NCBI GenBank assembly: GCA_945925985.1
Contig: CAMELV010000023.1
Coordinates: 1 to 56,891 of the forward strand
Direction of reading: 5' to 3'
DNA from: Comamonas sp. lk
Lineage (GTDB): Bacteria; Pseudomonadota; Gammaproteobacteria; Burkholderiales; Burkholderiaceae_C
Length of the DNA stretch: 56,891 nt
A model generated the notes under the pieces. The model was not told the origin of the DNA. It did no database searches and saw only the letters and a program-made list of their open reading frames with translations. This document shows, piece after piece, positions 23,947 to 30,758 of this stretch; the stretch's first letter is position 1; each line of letters begins with the position of its first letter. Both the position numbers and the translations under genes were made by a program.

Positions 23947-25173
23947 TCATCCGCGCGTCGACTTCTGCAGCGTGTATTGCAAGACGTCAATGTTGCCTTC
24001 AGAGAAAGCAGCTTCGCAGTAAGCCAAATAGAACTCCCAAATCCGCATGAAACGTTCGTCAAAACCGCCCTGCAACACCTGGTTGCGCGCGCCCAGAAAG
24101 GCTTCCCGCCAGCGCTTCAAGGTTTCTGCGTAGTCAGGTCCGAACGCGTATTCGTCCACCACCTCGAATCCCGCTGCCCGAGCATGTGCCCTGAACTCGC
24201 GCGGGCAGGGTAGGCACCCGCCTGGGAAAATGTATTGTTGAATGAAGTCTGTGCCGCTTACATAGCGCTCAAACAAGGCGTCGTCGATCACGATGCTTTG
24301 GATGCAGGCCCGACCGCCGGGCTTGAGAAGGCGCGCCAGCGTAGCAAAGTAAGTCGGCCAGTAGGTGCGTCCCACGGCTTCAATCATCTCGATCGAACAG
24401 ATGGCGTCAAAAGGCGGGTCTTGGATATCGCGGTAGTCCTGCAACCGCAGGTCAGCTCGATCCGCAACACCCAGGCGCTTCAGTCGATCACGCGCAAAAG
24501 CCAATTGCTCGGTGCTCAGCGTGACCCCAACCAGCGAGGCGCCGAAGGTGGTGGTGATCATCTCGGCGAGTGCGCCCCAGCCGCAGCCGACCTCCAGCAC
24601 CCGGTCGCCGGCCTTGACCTGACACAGTTCAAGGGCACGCTGCACCTTGGCTGATTGCGCTTGAGTCAACGATTGGTTCAGGTCGCCGGCAAAAATGGCC
24701 GACGAGTAATTCATGGTGTCGTCCAGCCAAAGTCGATAAAAAGCGTTGCCCAGGTCATAGTGGGCGTGAATATTTTTTTGACTGTTGGCTCGCGTGTTGC
24801 GGTTGAGAAGGTGCTTGATCCGGTAAAACAGGCGACCTGCCCATGACCCGTACATCGCCGACTCCACCGCGGCGCGGTTTTTCACCAGCACCCGCAGCAG
24901 CTCGGTCAGATTGGGTGTGGTCCAGTCGCCCGCAATAAAGCTCTCGGCAAAACCGATATCGCCTGACTTGAACGCGGCGGCACAGGGTTTCCAGTTATGC
25001 AAATGCAGCGCAGCGTGAGGCGCTGCCGCGCCGCCAAAGCGCTGCATCGAGCCGTCCGGCAATTGCAGCGTCAAGCTGCCATGTTGTAGGCCTTGAAGCA
25101 ACTTGAGTAGGGCGCGGCCGGCGGCAGGCGTGCCTTGGGGAATAGCGTAAGGGGTGGCGGTGCTGGAGTTCAT
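23947..25173 (-). CDS. Cyclopropane-fatty-acyl-phospholipid synthase family methyltransferase
   Basis: The 408-residue SAM-dependent enzyme contains HYDLGNAFYRLWLDDTMNYS, the SAM site VLEVGCGWGALAEMITTTFG, CSIEMIEAVGRTYWPTYFAT and QYIFPGGCLPCP, all typical of CFA synthase. These enzymes methylate the double bond of unsaturated acyl chains in phospholipids, giving cyclopropane or methylated products. In this kind of operon (with the flavoprotein and DUF1365) a methyl-branched or furan fatty acid product, as in Rhodobacter, is an alternative to cyclopropane. It lies 12 bases after the DUF1365 gene. I leave the symbol empty because it is not necessarily the housekeeping cfa. Confidence 0.93.
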   Translation of the reverse strand: MNSSTATPYAIPQGTPAAGRALLKLLQGLQHGSLTLQLPDGSMQRFGGAAAPHAALHLHNWKPCAAAFKSGDIGFAESFIAGDWTTPNLTELLRVLVKNRAAVESAMYGSWAGRLFYRIKHLLNRNTRANSQKNIHAHYDLGNAFYRLWLDDTMNYSSAIFAGDLNQSLTQAQSAKVQRALELCQVKAGDRVLEVGCGWGALAEMITTTFGASLVGVTLSTEQLAFARDRLKRLGVADRADLRLQDYRDIQDPPFDAICSIEMIEAVGRTYWPTYFATLARLLKPGGRACIQSIVIDDALFERYVSGTDFIQQYIFPGGCLPCPREFRAHARAAGFEVVDEYAFGPDYAETLKRWREAFLGARNQVLQGGFDERFMRIWEFYLAYCEAAFSEGNIDVLQYTLQKSTRG

Positions 25174-25185
25174 GAGGACTTGGGC

Positions 25186-25962
25186 TCAGCGGGTGGTCAG
25201 TGAGGACGGGGGGGGCGGTTTGGTGAAGAAGGGCACACGTTTGGCTGCTAGCTTGAGCGCCTGCCAGTGAATACGCAGCACCACGCCCAGAGTCATGGCC
25301 GGGTAGTGCCACAGCGCCCGGCGCACGTTGCGGGCATTCAGGGGTACCAGCGTGCCGCTGACACTGGTCTGGATCAGAGGGCCATCGGCGTCATCAAAAT
25401 CAATCCGTCCAACGGTGCGGCTGCGCTGCGCATCCACCATGAAGCGGAACCGGTAGCCCCCCTCGACCGGGCAAAATGGCGAGACGTGAAAGGCCTTGGC
25501 AGCGCGTTGCTCCACCCCATAACGGGGGGCGTCCAGCAGATAACAGTGTCTTTCACCAAAGGTGTTGTTGACCTCGACCACAATGGCGCGCAGGCTGGCG
25601 TCGGCGCGGTGGCAGTACCAAAAACTCACTGGCTTGAAGGTGTGACCCAGCACCCGCGGGTAACAGTGCAACCAGACCTCCCCATCGGCACCGTCAACGC
25701 CCTCTTCCCTTAGCAGCTCCTCGAGCCAGGCCAGGGCACCGCCCTGCATCGGGCCGCGCCCGTCGCCGTGGTCGACATCATAAAAACTCAAGGGCGCCCA
25801 GCGGTTGCGCACCAGCGAACCCGGACCGGTCAACCGCAGACTGCGCATCGGCAGCATCAAGAAATAAGTGTCATAGGCAAAAGCGTTGCGCACCGGCTTG
25901 AGGCGGGTGTGCCGGACCTGGCCAAAGCCGATCAGTGCTTGTGACAGGTCAGCGCTGTTCAT
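25186..25962 (-). CDS. DUF1365 family protein
   Basis: The 258-residue protein has the DUF1365 features GFGQVRHTRLKPVRNAFAY, FLMLPMRSL, VWLHCYPRVLGHTFKPVSFW with YCH, and VEVNNTFGERHCYLL. Its biochemical role is unknown, but it is nearly always encoded between an FAD-dependent amine-oxidase-like protein and a CFA-synthase-like methyltransferase, exactly as here. The start overlaps the end of the FAD gene by 4 bases (ATGA). It has no signal peptide and is expected at the cytoplasmic membrane face or cytosol. Confidence 0.92.
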   Translation of the reverse strand: MNSADLSQALIGFGQVRHTRLKPVRNAFAYDTYFLMLPMRSLRLTGPGSLVRNRWAPLSFYDVDHGDGRGPMQGGALAWLEELLREEGVDGADGEVWLHCYPRVLGHTFKPVSFWYCHRADASLRAIVVEVNNTFGERHCYLLDAPRYGVEQRAAKAFHVSPFCPVEGGYRFRFMVDAQRSRTVGRIDFDDADGPLIQTSVSGTLVPLNARNVRRALWHYPAMTLGVVLRIHWQALKLAAKRVPFFTKPPPPSSLTTR

Positions 25963-27260
25963 GCCAATGCGTCAGGGGCTTGGTGCAGCAGTGGTTCAAG
26001 TTGCGATGCAACCGCCAGCCCTGATTTGAGGCCGTCCTCATGAAAGCCATAGCCAGTCCAGGCGCCGCAAAAATAGGTGTGACGCTGCCCCTGCAAGGCG
26101 CCGACCTGTTGCTGGGCCCGGATCGCGGCCAGGTCAAATACGGGGTGGGCGTAGTCAAAGCTGGCGTGTACCTGGTCAGATGCAATCGCGCGCAACGGGT
26201 TGAGCGAGACCAGTACCGGCTGGGTAAAGGGCAGCGGCTGCAGCTGATTGATCAGGTAATGCAGGCAAACGCGGTTGGCGTCACCGTCAGCACTGGCGCG
26301 CTCGTAATTCCAGGCTGCCCAGGCCCGTCGTTGGCGCGGCAGCACCGAGGTGTCGGCATGCAACACCGCCCGATTGGACTGGTAACGGATAGCGCCCAGT
26401 GTGGCGCGCTCAGCATCGCTGGCGTCATCGAGCAAGGCCAGAGACTGGTCAGAGTGGCAGGCCAGCACCACCTTGTCGAATCGTTCGGTTTGACCCGCAG
26501 AGCTAAGCAGCACGCCCCGCGCATCCCGTTGGATGCGCTGCACCGGACAGCTTAGACGTTTGTCTGTGATTGGGGTGGTGATTTTGTCGACGTACTGGCG
26601 CGCGCCGCCAGCGACCGTCCACCACTGTGGCCGGTTTGTCACCTGGATTAGACCGTGGTTGTGGCAGAAGCGGATCATGGTAGCCACAGGAAACTGCAGC
26701 ATTTGATCGGTCGGACAGCTCCAAATGCAGCCCAGCATCGGCAGAAAGTACCAATCGCGAAACTCGGTCGAAAACCGGTGCTGCAACAAGAAATCAGTCA
26801 GTGGTTGCAGCAACTGGGCTTCACCGCCGCTGACAGCAAGCGCCGTGGCCAGACGATTGAAGCGCAGCACATCGCGCAGCATTCCCAGAAAACTCGGCCG
26901 CATCAGGTTGCGGCGCTGGGCAAATACGGTATTGAGCGAGGAGCCGCTCCACTCCAGCGGGGTGGCGGCTCCGCGGCCTGGGACTTGGACCGAAAACGAC
27001 ATATCCGAGCGGGCGGTTGATACACCGAGTTCGCCAAACAGCCGAATCAGCTCTGGGTAGGTTCGTTCATTGAAAACGAGAAAACCGGTATCCACGCCAT
27101 GGCTGACTGGCCCGTTTGCGCCAGATAGAGTGAGGTCAACTGTGTGCGTGTGACCGCCAAAATAATCGCCGGACTCAAACAGTGTGATATCTGCCCGGCC
27201 GCGCAGGCGATGCGCCACGGCCAGGCCAGAAATGCCGGAGCCGACGATGGCGAGCTTCAT
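25959..27260 (-). CDS. FAD-dependent oxidoreductase (amine-oxidase-like), first gene of lipid operon
   Basis: The 433-residue flavoprotein begins MKLAIVGSGISGLAVAHRL (FAD-binding GxGxxG) followed by the GGHTHTVDL motif, and ends YFCGAWTGYGFHEDGLKSGL, the second FAD-contacting segment. Proteins of this type next to DUF1365 and CFA-like enzymes include Rhodobacter proteins reported to be needed for furan fatty acid synthesis, where the flavoprotein acts as an acyl desaturase. That role is transferred by context only. It heads an eight-gene operon. The promoter and an inverted repeat lie just upstream (27325-27363). Confidence 0.92.
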   Translation of the reverse strand: MKLAIVGSGISGLAVAHRLRGRADITLFESGDYFGGHTHTVDLTLSGANGPVSHGVDTGFLVFNERTYPELIRLFGELGVSTARSDMSFSVQVPGRGAATPLEWSGSSLNTVFAQRRNLMRPSFLGMLRDVLRFNRLATALAVSGGEAQLLQPLTDFLLQHRFSTEFRDWYFLPMLGCIWSCPTDQMLQFPVATMIRFCHNHGLIQVTNRPQWWTVAGGARQYVDKITTPITDKRLSCPVQRIQRDARGVLLSSAGQTERFDKVVLACHSDQSLALLDDASDAERATLGAIRYQSNRAVLHADTSVLPRQRRAWAAWNYERASADGDANRVCLHYLINQLQPLPFTQPVLVSLNPLRAIASDQVHASFDYAHPVFDLAAIRAQQQVGALQGQRHTYFCGAWTGYGFHEDGLKSGLAVASQLEPLLHQAPDALA

Positions 27261-27324
27261 GCGCTGCGACCCATTGGCTTGGACTGCTTAACAAATTGAG
27301 GCGGGGTTTGCATTGAATTTTGAT

Positions 27325-27352
27325 CCGATCTGGTTATTTTATGACCAGTCGG
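27325..27352. promoter_or_regulatory. Inverted-repeat operator overlapping the lipid-operon promoter
   Basis: CCGATCTGGT (27325-27334) and ACCAGTCGG (27344-27352) form an inverted repeat, perfect except for one extra base, around a 9-base AT spacer. The spacer contains the -10 box of the minus-strand promoter, so a bound regulator would block RNA polymerase. No T tract follows in the minus direction, so it is unlikely to be the terminator of the upstream gene. The regulator is not encoded nearby. Confidence 0.6.
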
Positions 27353-27363
27353 TAATTTTTCAA
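27336..27363 (-). promoter_or_regulatory. Probable promoter of the FAD/DUF1365/CFA operon
   Basis: On the minus strand TTGAAA (27363-27358) and TAAAAT (27341-27336), each 5 of 6 to the sigma-70 consensus, are 16 bases apart. The first gene starts about 75 bases downstream at 27260. I looked for the TGATCC -35 type used by ChrR-controlled ECF sigma factors in the transcribed orientation and did not see it. Confidence 0.55.
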
Positions 27364-27405
27364 AGCACTGAAGCAATACGCTTGTTGGCGCGGTAGCCGA
27401 CCTTT

Positions 27406-28644
27406 TCAGAGGCGCTTGGCTGATGGGACGGCTTTGGTCAGTGGCAGCAGTCGCTTGAGTGGCGGTCTGACCTTGATCTCTTGGCCCGGAATGCTGCTCA
27501 AAATCTTGAACTCGCCTTGCGCGGTATCCCGCACCGTCAACTCGCTGTGCGTCATGCCCAGACGATTGAGCATCACAGCAACAAAAGGGGTGGTGGTGTT
27601 GGCACCGCGCCGTACGACCACCGCGGTTTCCTGCGATGCCAGGCGAACATAAGTGCCTGGCGAGTAGATGCCGACGGCCTTAATCAGCGCCGCGCCTGCC
27701 TCGTCCACTTGCTTGTTCTCATCGAAGTAAATGGCTTTCATGGCAATGCCAGGCGGCACCGCCTTGCGCACTGCGCGTGGCGAAATCGCGGCCGCAAATT
27801 TGTCGGCGCGCTGGATCAAGCGCGCAATTCGCTCACCAGGCGGGCGTTTGGACAGGGGCCCTGGAAGCTTGGTGTGGTGGTGACGCACGCCGTCCAGCCA
27901 GAGCTGGTTGGTGAGCCCCAGCGAGGTCAGCATATCGACCGATCGCGCGGGGTGCTGGTCAATGTTTACCCGCTGCGGGGGCGCTAGGGGTTCTTTTTGC
28001 TGCGCCAGAATGTCTTGCAGTTCAGTCATGCCGATGTTCATGCTGAGCGCGGCACGGCCAAGCGCACTGGTGAGGTCTTCTGGCCAATGCAGCACCTCGC
28101 GTGCGGCAATACCGCACATGGCATTGACCAGCATGGCATGGGTTGCGCTGTAGCGCTCGACCTCGACGGAGGCCATCTGGATCAGAGCCAGCAAGGCGCC
28201 GTCAGGGTTGGCCTGGCTGAATAAGCTGACTTTATCTTCCAAGCGGTCGATTTGCTCGAGGAAGCCTGCCTCTCGACCATTGCGCAAAATAGCGTGGGCC
28301 TGCTCCTGCAGATAGGGCCAGTCGGCCTCCTTGTCGACTTCAGGCAGTCGGACAGGGCTACGCTTAGCGAGGGCGACTTGGTCACCGGCCTGGGTAATGT
28401 TGGACAGTTTGGAGTCCCGCGCCAGCATGGTCAGCATCTGTCCTTCCTGATGCCGCTTCAGTGCCTGCGCATCCTGGCGGTCGATGAACAGGCTGTCACT
28501 GCCTTGGGCCATGGTCTCAAGCTCTGCACGGCTCTTGACACGGCTGCCTTTTTTTAGCAGCAGGGTGCCGTTGGCACCCAATAGTGAGAAGGGCAGGGGA
28601 TCTTCTATGCGGATGCTGCTGATTTTGACGGGCGAAAGGTCCAT
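27406..28644 (-). CDS. Degenerate HD-GYP-like protein (second of a tandem pair)
   Basis: The 412-residue protein has a mixed N-terminal part (residues 1-120) and a region aligned with HD-GYP domains: YSATHAMLVNAMCGIAARE keeps the first His. However, the HDxGK box is replaced by MNIGM, HHE-x-DG by HHHTKLPG, and GYP is missing. It should therefore not hydrolyse cyclic di-GMP. The C-terminal part (AAVVVRRGANTT...VAVMLNRLG) looks like a small beta domain. It is a clear paralogue of the protein encoded directly upstream (MKAxYFDEN..VDEAGAAL shared) and lies 28 bases after it in the same operon. A binding or scaffold role is a guess. Confidence 0.8.
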   Translation of the reverse strand: MDLSPVKISSIRIEDPLPFSLLGANGTLLLKKGSRVKSRAELETMAQGSDSLFIDRQDAQALKRHQEGQMLTMLARDSKLSNITQAGDQVALAKRSPVRLPEVDKEADWPYLQEQAHAILRNGREAGFLEQIDRLEDKVSLFSQANPDGALLALIQMASVEVERYSATHAMLVNAMCGIAAREVLHWPEDLTSALGRAALSMNIGMTELQDILAQQKEPLAPPQRVNIDQHPARSVDMLTSLGLTNQLWLDGVRHHHTKLPGPLSKRPPGERIARLIQRADKFAAAISPRAVRKAVPPGIAMKAIYFDENKQVDEAGAALIKAVGIYSPGTYVRLASQETAVVVRRGANTTTPFVAVMLNRLGMTHSELTVRDTAQGEFKILSSIPGQEIKVRPPLKRLLPLTKAVPSAKRL

Positions 28645-28672
28645 GGACAGTCGGGAGTTGCAGGCTCGGCGC

Positions 28673-30040
28673 TCAGGCTGGGAAATTGGACGCCGGTGCC
28701 CGGGTGAGTGGGATGAGGCGGGCCAGACTTAGGCTGACTTTGACGCTGGCGCTGGGCAGCCCGGCCGTGACGCGCCAGTCGGCCAAACTGGTGTCGCGCA
28801 GGGTCAGCTCATTGTTGGGCAGGCCCTGCCGGTTCAACACCACAGCCACGCGCGGCGCGCTGGTCACTCGACCTCGCCGCACCACAATGGCCACTTCCTG
28901 GCTGGCCAGGCGGACAAATGAGCCGGGCGGGTAAACGCCAACGGCTTTGACCAGTGCGGCACCAGCCTCGTCAACGGCTTGGTTTTCATCAAAATAGGCC
29001 GCCTTCATGGCGGTCCCGGTGGCGGCTGCTGAGCGTGACGCACGCGGTGAAATGGCAGCGGCAAAAATGTCGGCCCGCTGAATCAGCCTTGCCATCCGCT
29101 GGCCCAGGCTGCGCGCGGCCAGGGGGCCGGGGGCTTTGGCATGGTGGTCGAGCACCGCCTCCAACAGGTCGCGGTTGGTCACGCCCAGTTGGCGCAACAG
29201 TGCAGCCGAGTGGCTAGGGTGCTCCCGCACCAGTTCGCGCTGCTTTGGGTTGAGGGGCTCTTTTTGTTGAGCCATGCGGTCCTGCTGAACCGACATGCCG
29301 ATGTTCATCGTCAAAGCGGCATGACACATCACGGTTTCTTGCAGGGCCGGCCATTTCAGGACATCACGTGCGGCAATGCCACACATCACACTGACCAGCA
29401 TGGCGTGGGTGCTGCTGTAACGGTCAAGGCCCCGCGAGGATAGAAAAAACAGGCTGAGCAGTGTTCCGTCGGGGTTGAGTCGGGCGAAGTGGCTGAGATG
29501 GGCCTGCAGTTTCTCCAGTCGCTCGCGAAAATTTTGCGGATTTGAGACCCGCAACAGGGAATGCGCTTGGTCCTGTAGGTCCAGCCATTCGGCCTCACTG
29601 CTCGGTATGTCACCCAATTGAGCCTCGGGTTTCGTACTGGCAGCCCCGCTGGGCGCAACGACCGCATCCAAATTGGTCGGCGCCTCCATGCTCTGGGGTG
29701 CAGACTTCAGGTTCGCCAGTCGGTCTGAACCCTTTGTCGCAGCCTGCACGCGAGCGACTGCCGCGCCCATGTCGGTCAGTCGGGTGCCGGCAATGGCGCC
29801 AAGGGCACGGTCTCCGCTCAGAAGTGCGTTCAAGCGCATCTGATAGGCACTTTGAAAACGCTGGTATTCGATCGCATCGACAAGCAGCTTGTCACGCTTG
29901 CCGAGCATGACGTCGTACTCGCGCGCGTCCTTCAAGGTGTAGCCGCTGCCAGCCACCATCAGGCCGTTCTCGTCCCAGACCGAAAAGGGCAGCGGCTCGC
30001 CAATCCGGATGTGATCGAAACTGAAGCTGACACGTCTCAT
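28673..30040 (-). CDS. Degenerate HD-GYP-like protein (first of a tandem pair)
   Basis: This 455-residue protein has the same layout as its downstream neighbour: an N-terminal IRIGEPLPFSVWDENGLMV domain, a linker rich in Ala/Pro/Ser (about residues 95-155), a helical HD-GYP-like region (YSSTHAMLVSVMCGIAARDV; LTMNIGM in place of HDxGK; DHHAKAPGPL in place of HHExxDGxGYP), and a C-terminal domain with VAIVVRRGRVTSAPRVAVV. Catalytic metal ligands are lost, so enzymatic activity is unlikely. The longer linker is the main difference between the two. It is divergent from the hldC gene with 84 bases between. Confidence 0.8.
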   Translation of the reverse strand: MRRVSFSFDHIRIGEPLPFSVWDENGLMVAGSGYTLKDAREYDVMLGKRDKLLVDAIEYQRFQSAYQMRLNALLSGDRALGAIAGTRLTDMGAAVARVQAATKGSDRLANLKSAPQSMEAPTNLDAVVAPSGAASTKPEAQLGDIPSSEAEWLDLQDQAHSLLRVSNPQNFRERLEKLQAHLSHFARLNPDGTLLSLFFLSSRGLDRYSSTHAMLVSVMCGIAARDVLKWPALQETVMCHAALTMNIGMSVQQDRMAQQKEPLNPKQRELVREHPSHSAALLRQLGVTNRDLLEAVLDHHAKAPGPLAARSLGQRMARLIQRADIFAAAISPRASRSAAATGTAMKAAYFDENQAVDEAGAALVKAVGVYPPGSFVRLASQEVAIVVRRGRVTSAPRVAVVLNRQGLPNNELTLRDTSLADWRVTAGLPSASVKVSLSLARLIPLTRAPASNFPA

Positions 30041-30124
30041 GGTCGCCCTGAGTTATGGGGTTGGCGCGGGTAGTTAGAAAGACAAGCAGCTTAACCCAAT
30101 TGGTGACCTGCTAGCATAGGACCC

Positions 30125-30616
30125 ATGAGCAATTCCGATGCCATTTTGGCCCTTTACGACAAAATTTGCGACCCACGGGACCTGCCAACGCGACTCGCGC
30201 GTTTGCCCCGGCCGCTGGTGTTTACCAACGGTGTTTTTGATGTGCTGCACCGGGGCCATGTGCAATACCTGGTGCAGGCTCGGGCCTTGGGCGCCAGTCT
30301 GCTGGTGGCACTGAACACCGACGCCTCGGCGCGGCGGCTGGGCAAGGGGCCGGACCGGCCACTCAACCCGGAAGATGACCGCGCCGTGGTGGTCGCTGCG
30401 CTGGGCGCGACCAGTCTGGTGACCTGGTTTGACGAAGACACACCGTTGCAGCTGATCACTCAGGTTCGCCCTGAGATCCTGGTCAAGGGCGGTGATTACG
30501 ACATGCAGGCCCTGGCTGAGACCCGCGTGGTCGAGGCCTATGGCGGCCGCGCCATGGCCCTGCCGTTTGTCAGCGGCTATTCCACCACGGCACTGGTCCG
30601 GAAAATCCGACAATAG
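30125..30616 (+). CDS. rfaE2: D-glycero-beta-D-manno-heptose 1-phosphate adenylyltransferase
   Basis: The 163-residue enzyme corresponds to the C-terminal half of E. coli HldE. It transfers AMP to heptose-1-phosphate to give ADP-heptose for the lipopolysaccharide inner core. The nucleotidyltransferase motif FTNGVFDVLHRGHVQYL (with the HxGH-type box RGH) is clear, followed by LLVALNTDASARRLGKG and PEILVKGGDYD. The separate small form (RfaE2/HldC) is normal in Burkholderiales, where the kinase half is a different gene that is not in this window. The final VSGYSTTALVRKIR is also typical. Confidence 0.95.
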   Translation: MSNSDAILALYDKICDPRDLPTRLARLPRPLVFTNGVFDVLHRGHVQYLVQARALGASLLVALNTDASARRLGKGPDRPLNPEDDRAVVVAALGATSLVTWFDEDTPLQLITQVRPEILVKGGDYDMQALAETRVVEAYGGRAMALPFVSGYSTTALVRKIRQ

Positions 30617-30648
30617 GCCCCAACAGCAGGCGCATTCCCTCTACCTTG

Positions 30649-30700
30649 CCGTCATTCCCGACACGCCCCGTCATTCCCGGCCACGACCGGGAATCCAGGA
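30649..30700. repeat. Intergenic ATTCCCGG palindrome with repeated CCGTCATTCCCG
   Basis: CCGTCATTCCCG occurs at 30649-30660 and again at 30668-30679. The second copy leads into the perfect stem ATTCCCGG-CCACGA-CCGGGAAT (30673-30694). This has the look of a dispersed palindromic intergenic repeat of the GTCATTCCCG family widespread in proteobacteria. It fills the space between two convergent genes and could act as a bidirectional stop for transcription, although no T tract follows. Confidence 0.6.
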
Positions 30701-30758
30701 TGTGGTGTATCCCCAGTCTAGCTGAGGGTGACGGCAACGGCAAGGGCGCCGGCACCGA

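Noticed and set aside
27261..27405. ECF sigma-E/ChrR type promoter before the lipid operon
   Set aside because: A TGATCC string exists near 27321 but it is on the plus strand, facing away from the operon, and no partner -10 box or sigma/ChrR gene is present.
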